From JADKCL01 sp046329055 (GTDB taxonomy: Bacteria > Bacteroidota > Bacteroidia > J057 > JADKCL01), in NCBI GenBank assembly GCA_046329055.1, contig JAXLVK010000018.1:9662-73661 (forward strand): a DNA stretch of 64,000 nt, read 5' to 3'. This document shows, in pieces, positions 27,113-37,597 of the stretch. Both the position numbers and the translations under genes were made by a program. Below the pieces are notes generated by a model, which worked only from the letters and a program-made list of their open reading frames with translations, made no database searches and was not told the DNA's origin. The stretch's first letter is position 1, and each line of letters opens with the position of its first letter.

Positions 27113-30100
27113 ATGAGACAATACTCTAATTACTCATACCAGTTGGTTCTGTGCTTTGCGGTCCTTGTGGCAATATTCTATGCCGAGGATATGCAGGCGC
27201 AGCGACGGATTAAGTTCGTCGTCTATCAACAGAGCACCAATATCGGTGACTGTGACCTGATAGGTGATTCGGATCCTTATTGGTGGTTCACTGGGCCGGT
27301 GATCACTGACGAGTGTACCGGAACCACCTGCAACGGTTGCACCACCACCACGGTCCTGACACTCTACGACCAGACCTTCAACTGTCCGCAGGACGTTCCG
27401 ACCACGCCCCTGTCCATCCGTTTCCGTGGTTGTGAAAACGACGGTGCCGGCTGTCTAATCGGAGCCTTCACGGGTATCTGTGATGGAGGAACCGCGGACC
27501 GCACAGACAACTTTACCATTGTGACCACCCTCGGCACAACCAATATTGGCCCATTCTGTGCGAATGGCAGCTGTGGTTCAGGTGGTTCCACCTATTGCTA
27601 CTGGGCACGGTGGGAAGTCACTGGCAACTTTATCGCAGCACCTTCGAATGACGACATTTGCAACGCCCAAGCGCTGACGCTGGGCGTTTCCGCTTTTGGG
27701 AACAATACTTGCGGGACGGTGCAGAGTGGTGAAGTTGACGCCTCCTCGACCAACATCTCTCCCTCCAACACTGTCTGGTACAGCTTTGTAGCGCCGCCAT
27801 CGGGACACGTGATCGTCACCAACAACCTGCCTGGCACTTCCAACTGGGACACCGAGATCACCGTTTTCAGAGCAAGCACCTCGCCGTGCCCGGGCAACGT
27901 CTGGGGCAACTTGGTGGAGGTTGGCTCCAATGACGACATCACCACGCTCATCAACCTGCGATCTGAAGTAGAGCTGCAATGCCTCACTCCTGGAACGACC
28001 TATTATGTTCAAATGGACGGCAATTCTGGTTCAGACTTCAATCCATTTGAAATCCGCGTAACCTCGGTGGGTCCGCCCATCGCCACCAACAATGCCCTGT
28101 GTAGCGCGATTCCGCTCACCCTCGGCACGCAGTACAATGGCAACAACGAATGTGCGACGGTGCAACCCGGCGAAGGCAATGGCGGCTGCTTGGACGGCAA
28201 CAACACCGTGTGGCATACCTTCGTCGCACCCGCATCTGGCCACGTGACCATTACCACCGACGTCGGCACCACCAACTTCGACACCGAGATTGCAGCCTAC
28301 CGCATTTCCAGCAACCCCTGTCCTGCGACCAACTTCGGGGCCATGACCGCCATCGGCTGTAACGATGACATCACGCTACTGGTCAACAACCGGTCCGCGC
28401 TCGACCTGGAATGCCTCACCCCCGGCTCCACTTACTACATCCAACTGGATGGCGACGGTGGTGACCATGGCAATTACTCCATCCTCGTCTCTGCAACCGG
28501 CCCTCCCCTCCCGACCCACAACAACATTTGCAACGCCATCCCTCTCACCTTGGGCGTGACGGGCACTTACAACAACAACTGCGCGACGGTGGAACCTGGA
28601 GAAGTCGATGCCTCTTCCGGCATCATTTCCCCTAGCAATACCGTCTGGCATACCTTCGTGGCACCTGCCTCGGGACACGTCATCGTGACCACCGACTTCG
28701 CTGGCACGCAGTTCGACACAGAAATTGCCATCTGGCGCGCCAATGGCGTGATCTGCCCCGGTCCCACCTGGGCCAACCTGAGTGAAGCGGGCAGCAACGA
28801 TGACCGCATCATCCTGATCGACCTCGACTCGGAAGCTGACTTGGAATGCCTCACCCCCGGCGCGACCTACTACGTGCAAGTGGACGGCAACAGCGCATCC
28901 GACCACGGCCAATACCAAATCCGCGTCAGCTCGACCGGACCTGTGCAGCCCAACAATGACCTGATCTGCAATGCCGTGAACCTGGGCACGATCAGTGTGG
29001 GCAACACAGCCAACAACAACAACATGAACAACCTCTGCGCGGGCATTTCTCCCGGTGAACCGAACTTCCCGGGCTGCGTGGTGGGCATCGACCAAACCGT
29101 TTGGGTGCAGTTCACCACGGGTGCTTCCTTGGGTTACGAGATGACGATCAGCGCGCTGAACGACCCCTTGAGCCTCGGTGATCAGATTGACTTGCAATTG
29201 GGATTGTACACGAGCTCCAATGGCACCTGCACCGGCACCTTGACATCAGTGGATTGCGATTACACCCCTGGGTTCTTCTCCGAGGATCTGGTGGTGAAGT
29301 GCTTGCTGCCCAATACCACCTACTTCGTGCAGATTGACGGTAGCGCATTGAACGTGGAAGGCTACCTCGGCTTGACCGTTACCGACGACGGCCGCGCCCG
29401 GGCAACCAACGACCTGCGTTGCAATGCCACGGCATTGGGCACCATTCCCAACCTGGGGCAGGTCACCCGCCTTAATCAAAACAACTACTGCGGTGGTGTG
29501 GAGCCCGGCGAGCCTGTGCCCCTTTCCTTCGGCTTGGATCAAACCGTGTGGTACACCTTTAAGCCACCGGCAAGCGGCTCCGTCGATATCGATCTGATCG
29601 ACAATGGCACCGACCTCATCGACTTGCAAGTCGCCGTCTGGCACAGCAGCAACAATACCTGCACCGGCTTCTTCTCCGAGGAGGACAGCTACGATGACGC
29701 CCTCAGCTTCAGCATCGATGGTCCTCAGGCACTGCGTCTGAAGTGCTTGGATACATCTGCCACCTATTTCATCCAAGTGGATGGCGCCTACCTGCCCTTG
29801 CTCGACAACCACGTTGGCGACTTCGACTTGATCGTCCGTGACTACAATGTCACTGCAGCACCCAACGACTCCATCTGCAACCCGATCTACCTCGGCAACC
29901 CCGACACAGGCCCGGTGCAGGCATTGAACCAAACCAACTTCTGCGCTGACAACATCCTGGAACCCATCCCCTCCTGCTTTGGCACGAACATGACCGTATG
30001 GTACACGTTCACGGCGCCATCCACGGGACGGGTCCATATCGAATTGGAGAGCGATCCGCTGAATATCGGCGATTACATCGACCTTCAAGTTTCTGTGTGG

Positions 30101-33100
30101 GCCTTGGGCGGCAACGTGTGCACCGGACCTGCCACCGAGGTGGGTTGCGATTACAATGACCTGCTGGAATTCCCTCCGTTGAGCCGCGATGAGTCGATTG
30201 ACGTGAACTGCCTCACCCCCGGTCGCCTGTACTGGATCATGGTGGATGGCTCCGACGACCCCGATGACGAGGACGGCTTCTTCAACATCACCGTCACCGA
30301 AAATCCCGGCCCGCCGCCCGTCACCAATGACTCAATCTGCGACGCGATCTTCCTCGGCAACGTGCCGCCTGTCGGCAACATCGTGAGCCCGGAATACCAC
30401 AACTTCTGCGCGGGCATTGAGGCTGGCGAGCCCACTCCTGCCATGTCGCTGATCCCATTCGGCATCGATCAGACGGTTTGGTACACCTTCACGGCGCCAC
30501 CTTCTGGCAACATGACCATCTCCGCCACCAATGACCCCAACAACCAAGGCGACAACATCGACTTGCAGTTGGCGGTGTACCAAAGCAGCAACAATACCTG
30601 CACGGGCACCATGTCCGAGGTGGACAGCGACTACGATCCCGGCTTCTTCAGCGAAGACCTGAGCCTGACCTGTCTGGAGCCCGGTCGCGTTTACTGGCTG
30701 CAAGTCGATGGCGCATTGATCCCGCCGCCGCCACTTCCTCCCGTGCTGGTCGAAGGCTACTTCAACCTGACGCTGCAAGCGGACCCGGCCTTCTCCCCGA
30801 TGCCCACCAATGACGACATCTGCAACTTCGTCAACCTGGGTGTGGTGCCGAGTGGATTGAACACCACGCCGTTCAACGGCAGCAACTACTGCACCGACAC
30901 CGAGACGGGCGAGCCCAATGTCAACGGTTGCCCAATCTCCTTCCAGTACACCTGCGACGAGACGGTCTGGTTCACGTTCACCACGAACAACAACCCCGGC
31001 ACCATCCGCATCGAGCTCACGAACCTGAACGGCATCGTGCCCTTCATCAACGTCTATCAGGCGCAGACCTTCCCGAACTGCACCTTTGGCAACCTGAACT
31101 TCATCGCAGATGCCACCGGCATTCCTTTCACGAACCTCACGCTGGACATCCCCTGCCTCCTCCCGAATACTACCTACTTCATCCAAGTGGATGGTGTGGA
31201 CTTTATCGGCGATCAGGGCGCATTCACCATCACCGTTCGTGACAATGCCGTGCCGCAACTCATTCCTGCGAATGACAACATCTGCAACGCCACCAACTTG
31301 GGCAACATTGCCTTGGGCGGCTCCTCTGCTGTCACTCCCGGCACCAACGTCTGTGCCTCCGAAGAGCTGAACGAACCCAATGTCAGCGGCTTGAACGACC
31401 GCACCGACCCGCTCTACGACGAGACGGTTTGGTACCGCTTCACCACGGGACCGACTCCGGGCACCTTCAATGTCAATGTCACCGGGGTCACCGGAGGCCT
31501 GCAAACGCAGCTGCACATCTACCGTGCCGATGCGCCGCCGTCTTGCCTCTTCACCGACCTCACGGAGTATGACAATGCCACCGCGGTATTGCCCAACAAC
31601 AACCTGAACATGATCTTGGACTGCTTGGAGCCCAATACCACCTATTATATCCAGCTTGATGGCTTGGACGTGATCGGCGACGACGGCAACTTCAACATCC
31701 AAGTGACCGACAACGGTACCCCGCACCTGTTCCCGCCGAATGACGACATCTGCAACGCGACGAGCTTGGGTGTGGTGCCGATGGGTGGCAACTCTGCGAA
31801 CCTCGCTGGACACAACTTCTGCGCAACCACCGAAGGCGGCGAGCCCAACGTGAGCGGTTGCTCCTACCTGAGCGATCCATTCTGCGACGAAACGGTCTGG
31901 TACACCTTCACCACAAGTGCCACTCCGGGCCTCACCACGATCAACGTGAACAACACTGTGGGCATCGATGCCAGCATCAATGTCTATCAAATGAATGGCC
32001 CCGGCTGCAACTTCAGCAACCTGACCCTACTGGAAGACGCTGACGATCCCTTCAGCAACAACGTCTCCGTGGACATCCCCTGCTTGCGTCCGAATACGAC
32101 CTACTGGGTGCAAATCGACGGTTTGGACCTGCTGGGTGATGAGGGCACCTTCAACATCTTCGTACACGACGACGGCTCGGTGAACAGCTATCCGCTGAAC
32201 GACTCCATCTGCGATGCCACGAACCTTGGCGTGATTCCCTTCGGCGGTCAGAGCGCATTGGTGCCCGGAAACAACTTCTGTGCAACGACCGAGCCTGGCG
32301 AACCCAACGTGGATGCCTGCCCGACCGTGAGCTCGCTCACTTGCGATGAATCCGTCTGGTACACCTTCACCACGAGCGGCAACCCCGGTACGATCACCAT
32401 CAACGTGAACAATACCGTGGGCATCAATGCCGTCATCAACGTGTACTCGGTCTCTCCCGCAGGCAGCTGCAACTTCTCCAACCTGACTTGGATCGCCAAC
32501 CGTGACGACCTGCTCAGCAACAACGTGAGCCTATCCATCCCCTGCTTGCCTGGAAACACGCAATTCTACGTGCAGGTTGACGGTCTGGACATCCTCGGCG
32601 ACTACGGCACCTTCAACATCCGCGTCTCCGACAATGGCACCTTTGTGGGCGCTCCTGCGAATGACAACCTCTGCAACGCCATCCCGATGGGCAACCCGAA
32701 CAACGGCTCGGTGGGCCCGCTTGCTGGCAACAACAACTGCGCTACGCAGCAGAGTGGTGAACAAAACGTGAGCGGCGATGACGAAACCGTTTGGTACACC
32801 TTCATCGCTCCCAACTCCGGAGCAGCGACGATCAACATCAACTCCGTGTCCGGAATCGATGCGAACTTCACCTTGTACCAATCCACAGGTCCGTGCAGCT
32901 TCACCAACCTCTCGCAGGTCGGCAGCAACCACGACAACCTGATCAGCTTCTCGGTCAGCCATACTGAAGAATGCCTCATCCCCGGAGCTACTTACTACAT
33001 TCAGATTGACGGCGGCGACATTTTCGGAGACTACGGCAACTTCACAGTGACCGTGAGCGACGCTCATGCAGGCTATGTCGGCCCGAGCAATGACCCATGT

Positions 33101-34540
33101 ACTGGCGCGATCACCATACCGATCGGGACGGAGCCCTGCCAAGGCAGCGGCCTGTGGAACGTGTACAACTACGGCAACCCGACGGTCTCCATCGATCCGC
33201 CCTGCGGCGACAACTGTGGTGATACTTGGTACACATTCGTGATGCCTCCCTCTGGCACCGTGCTGCTGGAAGGCAATGACGAATACGGGTTCCTCGGCCT
33301 CAACAACTCCAACGTGAGCGTGGCGGCCTATACCGGCCCCTGCAACAGCCTCACTCCGATCAACTGTGATCAAGGTGGCGTATTCGACGACCCGCTCTAC
33401 TACATCAGCGCCACACCTGGCACGGTCATTTACCTCCAAGTCTTCGACGATGGCGGTGACGACTTCAATGAGAACTTTGGCCTTTGCCTGACCGATCGCT
33501 GTGGTTCAGACGATTGCATGACGGCACAGCCGATGCAAGTCGGTGTCTGGTACTGCTGGGATACCGATGGTGCTGGCGGCGAAGTGAATGGCACCGACCC
33601 CGGCTACTTCGAATGCGGTGATGGTACCGAACCCGGTCACTCCGTCTATTTCACGCATACCACAACCTGCGCGACCTTCGTGGTCACCGTGCAAGGCACG
33701 ATTGGTGGTGCATGTATCCTGGGTGAGCCGACCGATGGTATTTCCATCGCCATCTTCCAAGATGCTACGCCCTGCGACTGGGCGCCACAAGCACTCATTG
33801 ACTGCGAGCAGACGGACGCCTGCTTGGGCACGACCTACTACTTCTCGCAGGCCTATACCCTGCCGGTTGGTACGCGGATCATGGTGCAGATTGACGGCTT
33901 CGACTTCACGGGCAACAACAATGGCCAAATCCGAATCGACTGCCCGCTTGAGTTGCAGTACAGCGACTTCACGGGCTATCGCGAGGACGATGTCCATCAG
34001 CTCCGCTGGGTAACGACCGATGAGCAAGCCCTCTTGGGCAACTTCAAGGTCGAACGCAGCCAAGACGGACAGCGCTTCCAAACCATCGGTATGGTGTCCG
34101 GCACCAGCTTGATGTCAGGTGGCGGCAGCTCTGGCGGCAGCAATACCACCTACCTCAACTACGGCTTCACCGACGAGCATCCGATCCCCGGTCACAACTA
34201 CTATCGTCTGCGCTTCGTGGATCCGAATGGTGGCGAAAACCTGTCCGAAGTGGTGGATTTGTACTTCGACGCCCTCCAAGGTGTGCAGATCGTGGGTCTC
34301 TACCCCAACCCTGCCCGCGACTACGTGAACCTCGAATCCTTCGTTGCTAGGCCCGGCAAATACGAGATCAGCCTCTGTGACTTGGCCGGCAAGGTAGTGG
34401 TCAGCGGAACCTATCAGTTGGACGCTGGCATCAACTTGCAGCGGTTCGATTTGGATCGAGTTACTGCGGGTATGTACGTCGTGCGCATGAAAGCAATGGA
34501 TGGCAAGAGCAGCGACAATCGGAAGTTTGTCAAGCAATAA
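27113..34540 (+). CDS. Giant T9SS-exported surface protein with 14 tandem PPC-like domains
   Basis: 2475-aa cell-surface protein. Signal peptide ~1-30; a unique Cys-rich N-terminal domain ~31-175; then tandem ~145-160-residue domains beginning with N-D-x-I-C-N-A-x-x-L-G at residues ~176, 322, 466, 611, 762, 915, 1068, 1228, 1383, 1539, 1692 and 1846, plus two divergent copies at ~1989 and ~2130. Each has a V-W-Y-T-F strand, a C-L-x-P-x-T-x-Y-Y-x-Q-x-D-G strand and a G-x-F-x-I-x-V end, the pattern of bacterial pre-peptidase C-terminal (PPC) domains. An FnIII-like segment (~2285-2390) precedes a T9SS type A sorting domain (VGLYPNPARDYVNL to the end). Strong C-ending codon bias. Likely adhesin or matrix protein; no enzyme domain seen. 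Confidence 0.9.
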   Translation: MRQYSNYSYQLVLCFAVLVAIFYAEDMQAQRRIKFVVYQQSTNIGDCDLIGDSDPYWWFTGPVITDECTGTTCNGCTTTTVLTLYDQTFNCPQDVPTTPLSIRFRGCENDGAGCLIGAFTGICDGGTADRTDNFTIVTTLGTTNIGPFCANGSCGSGGSTYCYWARWEVTGNFIAAPSNDDICNAQALTLGVSAFGNNTCGTVQSGEVDASSTNISPSNTVWYSFVAPPSGHVIVTNNLPGTSNWDTEITVFRASTSPCPGNVWGNLVEVGSNDDITTLINLRSEVELQCLTPGTTYYVQMDGNSGSDFNPFEIRVTSVGPPIATNNALCSAIPLTLGTQYNGNNECATVQPGEGNGGCLDGNNTVWHTFVAPASGHVTITTDVGTTNFDTEIAAYRISSNPCPATNFGAMTAIGCNDDITLLVNNRSALDLECLTPGSTYYIQLDGDGGDHGNYSILVSATGPPLPTHNNICNAIPLTLGVTGTYNNNCATVEPGEVDASSGIISPSNTVWHTFVAPASGHVIVTTDFAGTQFDTEIAIWRANGVICPGPTWANLSEAGSNDDRIILIDLDSEADLECLTPGATYYVQVDGNSASDHGQYQIRVSSTGPVQPNNDLICNAVNLGTISVGNTANNNNMNNLCAGISPGEPNFPGCVVGIDQTVWVQFTTGASLGYEMTISALNDPLSLGDQIDLQLGLYTSSNGTCTGTLTSVDCDYTPGFFSEDLVVKCLLPNTTYFVQIDGSALNVEGYLGLTVTDDGRARATNDLRCNATALGTIPNLGQVTRLNQNNYCGGVEPGEPVPLSFGLDQTVWYTFKPPASGSVDIDLIDNGTDLIDLQVAVWHSSNNTCTGFFSEEDSYDDALSFSIDGPQALRLKCLDTSATYFIQVDGAYLPLLDNHVGDFDLIVRDYNVTAAPNDSICNPIYLGNPDTGPVQALNQTNFCADNILEPIPSCFGTNMTVWYTFTAPSTGRVHIELESDPLNIGDYIDLQVSVWALGGNVCTGPATEVGCDYNDLLEFPPLSRDESIDVNCLTPGRLYWIMVDGSDDPDDEDGFFNITVTENPGPPPVTNDSICDAIFLGNVPPVGNIVSPEYHNFCAGIEAGEPTPAMSLIPFGIDQTVWYTFTAPPSGNMTISATNDPNNQGDNIDLQLAVYQSSNNTCTGTMSEVDSDYDPGFFSEDLSLTCLEPGRVYWLQVDGALIPPPPLPPVLVEGYFNLTLQADPAFSPMPTNDDICNFVNLGVVPSGLNTTPFNGSNYCTDTETGEPNVNGCPISFQYTCDETVWFTFTTNNNPGTIRIELTNLNGIVPFINVYQAQTFPNCTFGNLNFIADATGIPFTNLTLDIPCLLPNTTYFIQVDGVDFIGDQGAFTITVRDNAVPQLIPANDNICNATNLGNIALGGSSAVTPGTNVCASEELNEPNVSGLNDRTDPLYDETVWYRFTTGPTPGTFNVNVTGVTGGLQTQLHIYRADAPPSCLFTDLTEYDNATAVLPNNNLNMILDCLEPNTTYYIQLDGLDVIGDDGNFNIQVTDNGTPHLFPPNDDICNATSLGVVPMGGNSANLAGHNFCATTEGGEPNVSGCSYLSDPFCDETVWYTFTTSATPGLTTINVNNTVGIDASINVYQMNGPGCNFSNLTLLEDADDPFSNNVSVDIPCLRPNTTYWVQIDGLDLLGDEGTFNIFVHDDGSVNSYPLNDSICDATNLGVIPFGGQSALVPGNNFCATTEPGEPNVDACPTVSSLTCDESVWYTFTTSGNPGTITINVNNTVGINAVINVYSVSPAGSCNFSNLTWIANRDDLLSNNVSLSIPCLPGNTQFYVQVDGLDILGDYGTFNIRVSDNGTFVGAPANDNLCNAIPMGNPNNGSVGPLAGNNNCATQQSGEQNVSGDDETVWYTFIAPNSGAATININSVSGIDANFTLYQSTGPCSFTNLSQVGSNHDNLISFSVSHTEECLIPGATYYIQIDGGDIFGDYGNFTVTVSDAHAGYVGPSNDPCTGAITIPIGTEPCQGSGLWNVYNYGNPTVSIDPPCGDNCGDTWYTFVMPPSGTVLLEGNDEYGFLGLNNSNVSVAAYTGPCNSLTPINCDQGGVFDDPLYYISATPGTVIYLQVFDDGGDDFNENFGLCLTDRCGSDDCMTAQPMQVGVWYCWDTDGAGGEVNGTDPGYFECGDGTEPGHSVYFTHTTTCATFVVTVQGTIGGACILGEPTDGISIAIFQDATPCDWAPQALIDCEQTDACLGTTYYFSQAYTLPVGTRIMVQIDGFDFTGNNNGQIRIDCPLELQYSDFTGYREDDVHQLRWVTTDEQALLGNFKVERSQDGQRFQTIGMVSGTSLMSGGGSSGGSNTTYLNYGFTDEHPIPGHNYYRLRFVDPNGGENLSEVVDLYFDALQGVQIVGLYPNPARDYVNLESFVARPGKYEISLCDLAGKVVVSGTYQLDAGINLQRFDLDRVTAGMYVVRMKAMDGKSSDNRKFVKQ

Positions 34541-34563
34541 TCCAAGCTGAATGAAGACTCTGG

Positions 34564-34593
34564 CCGGGGCTACTCCAATTGGAGTAGCCCCGG
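34564..34593 (+). terminator. Rho-independent terminator after the giant surface-protein gene
   Basis: Perfect 15-bp palindromic stem CCGGGGCTACTCCAA / TTGGAGTAGCCCCGG without a spacer, followed by TCTCTTTTCC; 23 bp after the stop codon. Confidence 0.88.
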
Positions 34594-34949
34594 TCTCTTT
34601 TCCACAGTGAAATGTATTCGGGCTTAGAGTTTGGGAAAGTTATTTCTAAAAATTTTAGCCCCAATTCCTGCAAGAATTTAAGACCAATTTTGGGCGGAAT
34701 CCTTCATCCAAAAACGCACCAACAAGCAGAAAAAGTCCACTTTTCTATTGATTCATCCAATTATCCGCTGAGAATAGCGCCCGTTTCTTACATCCAACTC
34801 CCGATGTAAGGAACGAAACATAAGTGCAAAGCGATAATTCTACTAGCTGAATTATCTTTGGATCTCAGAGAATTCCAGCACGCGTCCAAGTTACTCCGTT
34901 ACGGATATTGGCATTTTTCGATTGTTGTACCAAAACCGAATTGATTGTT
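34594..34949. other. AT-rich gap holding the promoter of the 34950 gene
   Basis: About 350 bp. An open frame of 65 codons at 34612 has no family resemblance and starts inside AT-rich sequence, so it is not called. The only recognised element is TATCTTTG at 34853-34860. Confidence 0.45.
34853..34860 (+). promoter_or_regulatory. -7 promoter element TATCTTTG upstream of the 34950 gene
   Basis: Exact TAnnTTTG match, 89 bp before ATG 34950. No TTG at the expected -33 distance, so a weak call. Confidence 0.4.
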
Positions 34950-35276
34950 ATGCGAAGAAGAGCACCTTTCTTGGCTGGGGTGCTGCTAGTCCTTATTGGC
35001 GTGCAGCCCTCCACCTCTGCGGCGACAACCACATCCCAGTCGCGCAACCAGTTTGTTGAGACCGGCAAGATTGCCTCCGACCACCTCACTCCACAACTGC
35101 TGCAAAAAATCCTTGAGGCTACCCTTCAGGAATGGACGCAGTACAATTATGGAACCCTCCGAAGCGCCTACAACCTCGGAACGCTTCAAATTACGCCGAC
35201 CTCCCACCCATCGGGAGTACCTGCCTACATCGTGGATTATGACGGATTGGAGATCTGTGTGCTGATCTCGATTTGA
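34950..35276 (+). CDS. Small exported protein of unknown function
   Basis: 108-aa protein with a signal peptide (MRRRAPFLAGVLLVLIGVQP, cleavage near STSAA) and a short mature domain with a helix LTPQLLQKILEATLQEW and strands FQITPT-like and AYIVDYDGLEICVLI. ATG 34950 is preferred over the in-frame ATG at 34908 because it directly begins the signal peptide. Convergent with the 35303 gene, 26 bp apart. Family not recognised. Confidence 0.55.
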   Translation: MRRRAPFLAGVLLVLIGVQPSTSAATTTSQSRNQFVETGKIASDHLTPQLLQKILEATLQEWTQYNYGTLRSAYNLGTLQITPTSHPSGVPAYIVDYDGLEICVLISI

Positions 35277-35302
35277 GAATCCCTCCGCAATTCTGACGGA
35301 AT

Positions 35303-36892
35303 CTAGACTTCGAGTTCCTCTCCGGGGGGCCTGATGGTAGGCCCCTCGGCTTGTGGAACCGAAGTCTTTTTCTTGATGGTCTGGAAGAAAATCGTGCGTT
35401 TCGTCACCGCCATGGATACACCCTGTAGCTTCGAATCCAGCCAGGCAACCACATCGAATATTTGAGATGCCCGCTCCTCGAAGGGATCCTTCATGATCTC
35501 CAGGATGTCGGAGCGGAAGCTCTCCATCAAGTGGACATAGCTCGCATCGCCACCTGCCGAGAGGACCTCCTTGAAGAATCGCAAGAAGCGACGCTCGTAT
35601 CGGTGCATCCTTTCCTGCTTGTAGATGTAGCGGTAGGCGGACTTGAGGTGATATTCCATCAAGTCATAGTTCCCCAACTCAAAATGGATCAGGAGGTTCA
35701 CAAGCCTCATGCCAGCCTGCAAGTCCGTGCGCAAGTTGGTGCGGGGATGGTTCAGGAACCGATTCGTCCAGAACAATGCAGGCGAATACTCACCATGCAC
35801 CACGTAGTAATCCGCCAACAAGTAGTTCGCAAGCAGACGCTGCGAGACTGCGAGATCATTTTCAAGGGCATCGTACTCCAGGGCAAGCTCCTGCATGAAC
35901 TCCTCATTGGCGCGATCGCCCAGCCCTACGATGAGAGCAAGTGAGTAAAGGTAATACAGGTCGAAACGGGCAACGCGCTCCGCAGGGGTGCTCACAGGCA
36001 CGTCCTTGAGGCGCGCAATGGAAGGCAAGGCCGCCTCGGGCCCCTCGATCCATACCAAGTGGTGCGCAAAGAGTCTGTATTGCTTCAGGTAAGAGCTTTT
36101 GTAGCCTTCCATGATGTCCGGCACGCCTTCGTACAGTGCAACGGCCTGACGAGCGTATTTCAGCGCGGATTCGTGGTCATCCAGGAAGTAGGCAAGCCGG
36201 CGGTGGATTTCGTTGAACAGGATGCGTGCCCGGTTCGACAGGGCCATGGACTCCTCCTGCAGCAAAGGATGCTGAAGCATTTGCTTGGCCTCCCCCTGCT
36301 CGTCTTCCTTGCGGGCGGAAATCCTCGACAGTGCCATCACATAAGCCTGATTGTCCAGCTGACGAAACGCCGAAATGTTGCTGAGCTTGTCCACTGCCAG
36401 CTTTGTGGCAAAATCAACATCGTGCAAGGCGGCACCCAACACCTTTTCATTCTCAGTCACTTTCAAGATGTCCGACTCAATCGAAAGTATCTTGATCAGG
36501 TCCTCGAACTTCTCCAACTGCAGGGCCGATTCTTTCGCCTTGTTCAGCAGCTTTTTGGCTTGATGGTAAAGGTTCTTCTCCAGCAAGATGCGGATGTGCA
36601 AAGTGATGGAGGCCATCTCAGCCTCGTGCCCCTTGTGAAAGTAGGCCAACGAGTTCAAAATCGCGTTGTAGAGGTAGTTCTTGTTGTAGGGGAACTGCTT
36701 TTCAAACTTGGGATCACGCTTGAATTTCTTGAGAATGCGCTGCTCGTCGTATTCATCGAGGTTGTCGATGACCTCGAAGAGCTTGAGGTATTTCTTGTCT
36801 CCTGAGGTCTGCTGTGCGAGGATGGTGAATCCACGTTTTTCCCCACGAGTCATAGACTTGATCAATTGAAATAGCGCGTCAGGTTTCTTCAT
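35303..36892 (-). CDS. Conserved Bacteroidota helical-repeat protein
   Basis: 529-aa soluble protein with no signal peptide. The N-terminal ~75 residues (LIKSMTRGEKRGFTILAQQT, then YLKLFEVIDNLDEYDE and FPYNKNYLYNAILNSL) form a characteristic domain seen in Bacteroidota hypothetical proteins; the rest is a series of amphipathic helix pairs of TPR-like character (e.g. HQAKKLLNKAKESALQLEKF, ALKYARQAVALYEGVPD). The last ~30 residues are polar. Likely a protein-protein scaffold; function unknown. Transcribed alone on the minus strand. Confidence 0.75.
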   Translation of the reverse strand: MKKPDALFQLIKSMTRGEKRGFTILAQQTSGDKKYLKLFEVIDNLDEYDEQRILKKFKRDPKFEKQFPYNKNYLYNAILNSLAYFHKGHEAEMASITLHIRILLEKNLYHQAKKLLNKAKESALQLEKFEDLIKILSIESDILKVTENEKVLGAALHDVDFATKLAVDKLSNISAFRQLDNQAYVMALSRISARKEDEQGEAKQMLQHPLLQEESMALSNRARILFNEIHRRLAYFLDDHESALKYARQAVALYEGVPDIMEGYKSSYLKQYRLFAHHLVWIEGPEAALPSIARLKDVPVSTPAERVARFDLYYLYSLALIVGLGDRANEEFMQELALEYDALENDLAVSQRLLANYLLADYYVVHGEYSPALFWTNRFLNHPRTNLRTDLQAGMRLVNLLIHFELGNYDLMEYHLKSAYRYIYKQERMHRYERRFLRFFKEVLSAGGDASYVHLMESFRSDILEIMKDPFEERASQIFDVVAWLDSKLQGVSMAVTKRTIFFQTIKKKTSVPQAEGPTIRPPGEELEV

Positions 36893-37597
36893 AGAATGAA
36901 TCCATCGAAAATTAAAGCCCTACGGTGATGCCTCCCCTTCTCAGCGATCCTCCCAATACTGTAAACACGAATACCAATCCATTTCTCGGTCCGGAGACCA
37001 AAGGCTAGAGCCAAGGTAGCTCACCCAAGAGCCAAAGTCAAGACGCCTATTCATTTTGGATACATGCCCAAACCATCAATGGACACTGTTCTTGCCACAA
37101 CGATGAAGATTCGTGAATGGGAGCTGTGGATTTTTGAGACATTGAAGCATCGCCTCAGTATGCGAATTGCAGCCCGGATAAGCTTTATCAAGAAAACGAC
37201 CGAGACATTTTCAGGCAAATTTCACCCGGAAACCAAAGAGAAAAACACGAACAAATAAATTGATTATCAATACAATAACACCACACCATCTCCCACAAAA
37301 ACACCTTTCACACCAAAATAATTTACAAAAAAGGCTTTGCGTGTTCAGAGTGATCGGATAATTTTATGACAGGTTAAACACCTAAATAGCTTTACGGGTA
37401 AATATAGCGCGTTCTTTTAGATGAAATCGGACAGGTTGAGGGCGTTTCCTTCAACCTGTCTCCATTTTGGGGGTAGCCAATCCCTAGTTTTGCTCCAAAT
37501 CTTCACTGCCAATCGGGGACAAAACATCCTTTCCAAAATGGCTGGGGCTGGCCCCAACGAATGTGAGACCAGCCCCATCACAAATCATTTAGAAATG
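36893..37597. other. AT-rich 700-bp gap between the helical-repeat gene and the EF-G paralogue
   Basis: Contains the upstream region of the 35303 gene and the terminator of the EF-G gene. A 64-codon plus-strand frame at 37064 shows no protein-like pattern and ends in a Lys/Asn-rich tail, so it is not called. No RNA gene recognised. Confidence 0.45.
37544..37576 (-). terminator. Terminator of the EF-G paralogue gene
   Basis: On the minus strand an 8-bp stem GGGGCTGG / CCAGCCCC closes a 17-nt loop 21 bp past the EF-G stop, followed by AGCCATTTTGG. The poor T-run lowers confidence. Confidence 0.5.

Noticed and set aside
28376..33439. Several long antisense frames opposite the giant surface-protein gene
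   Set aside because: Same codon-bias effect; they repeat with the period of the sense domains and carry no known motif.
37064..37258. 64-codon plus-strand frame in the AT-rich gap
   Set aside because: Ends in a low-complexity Lys/Asn/Thr tail, no promoter and no recognisable domain.
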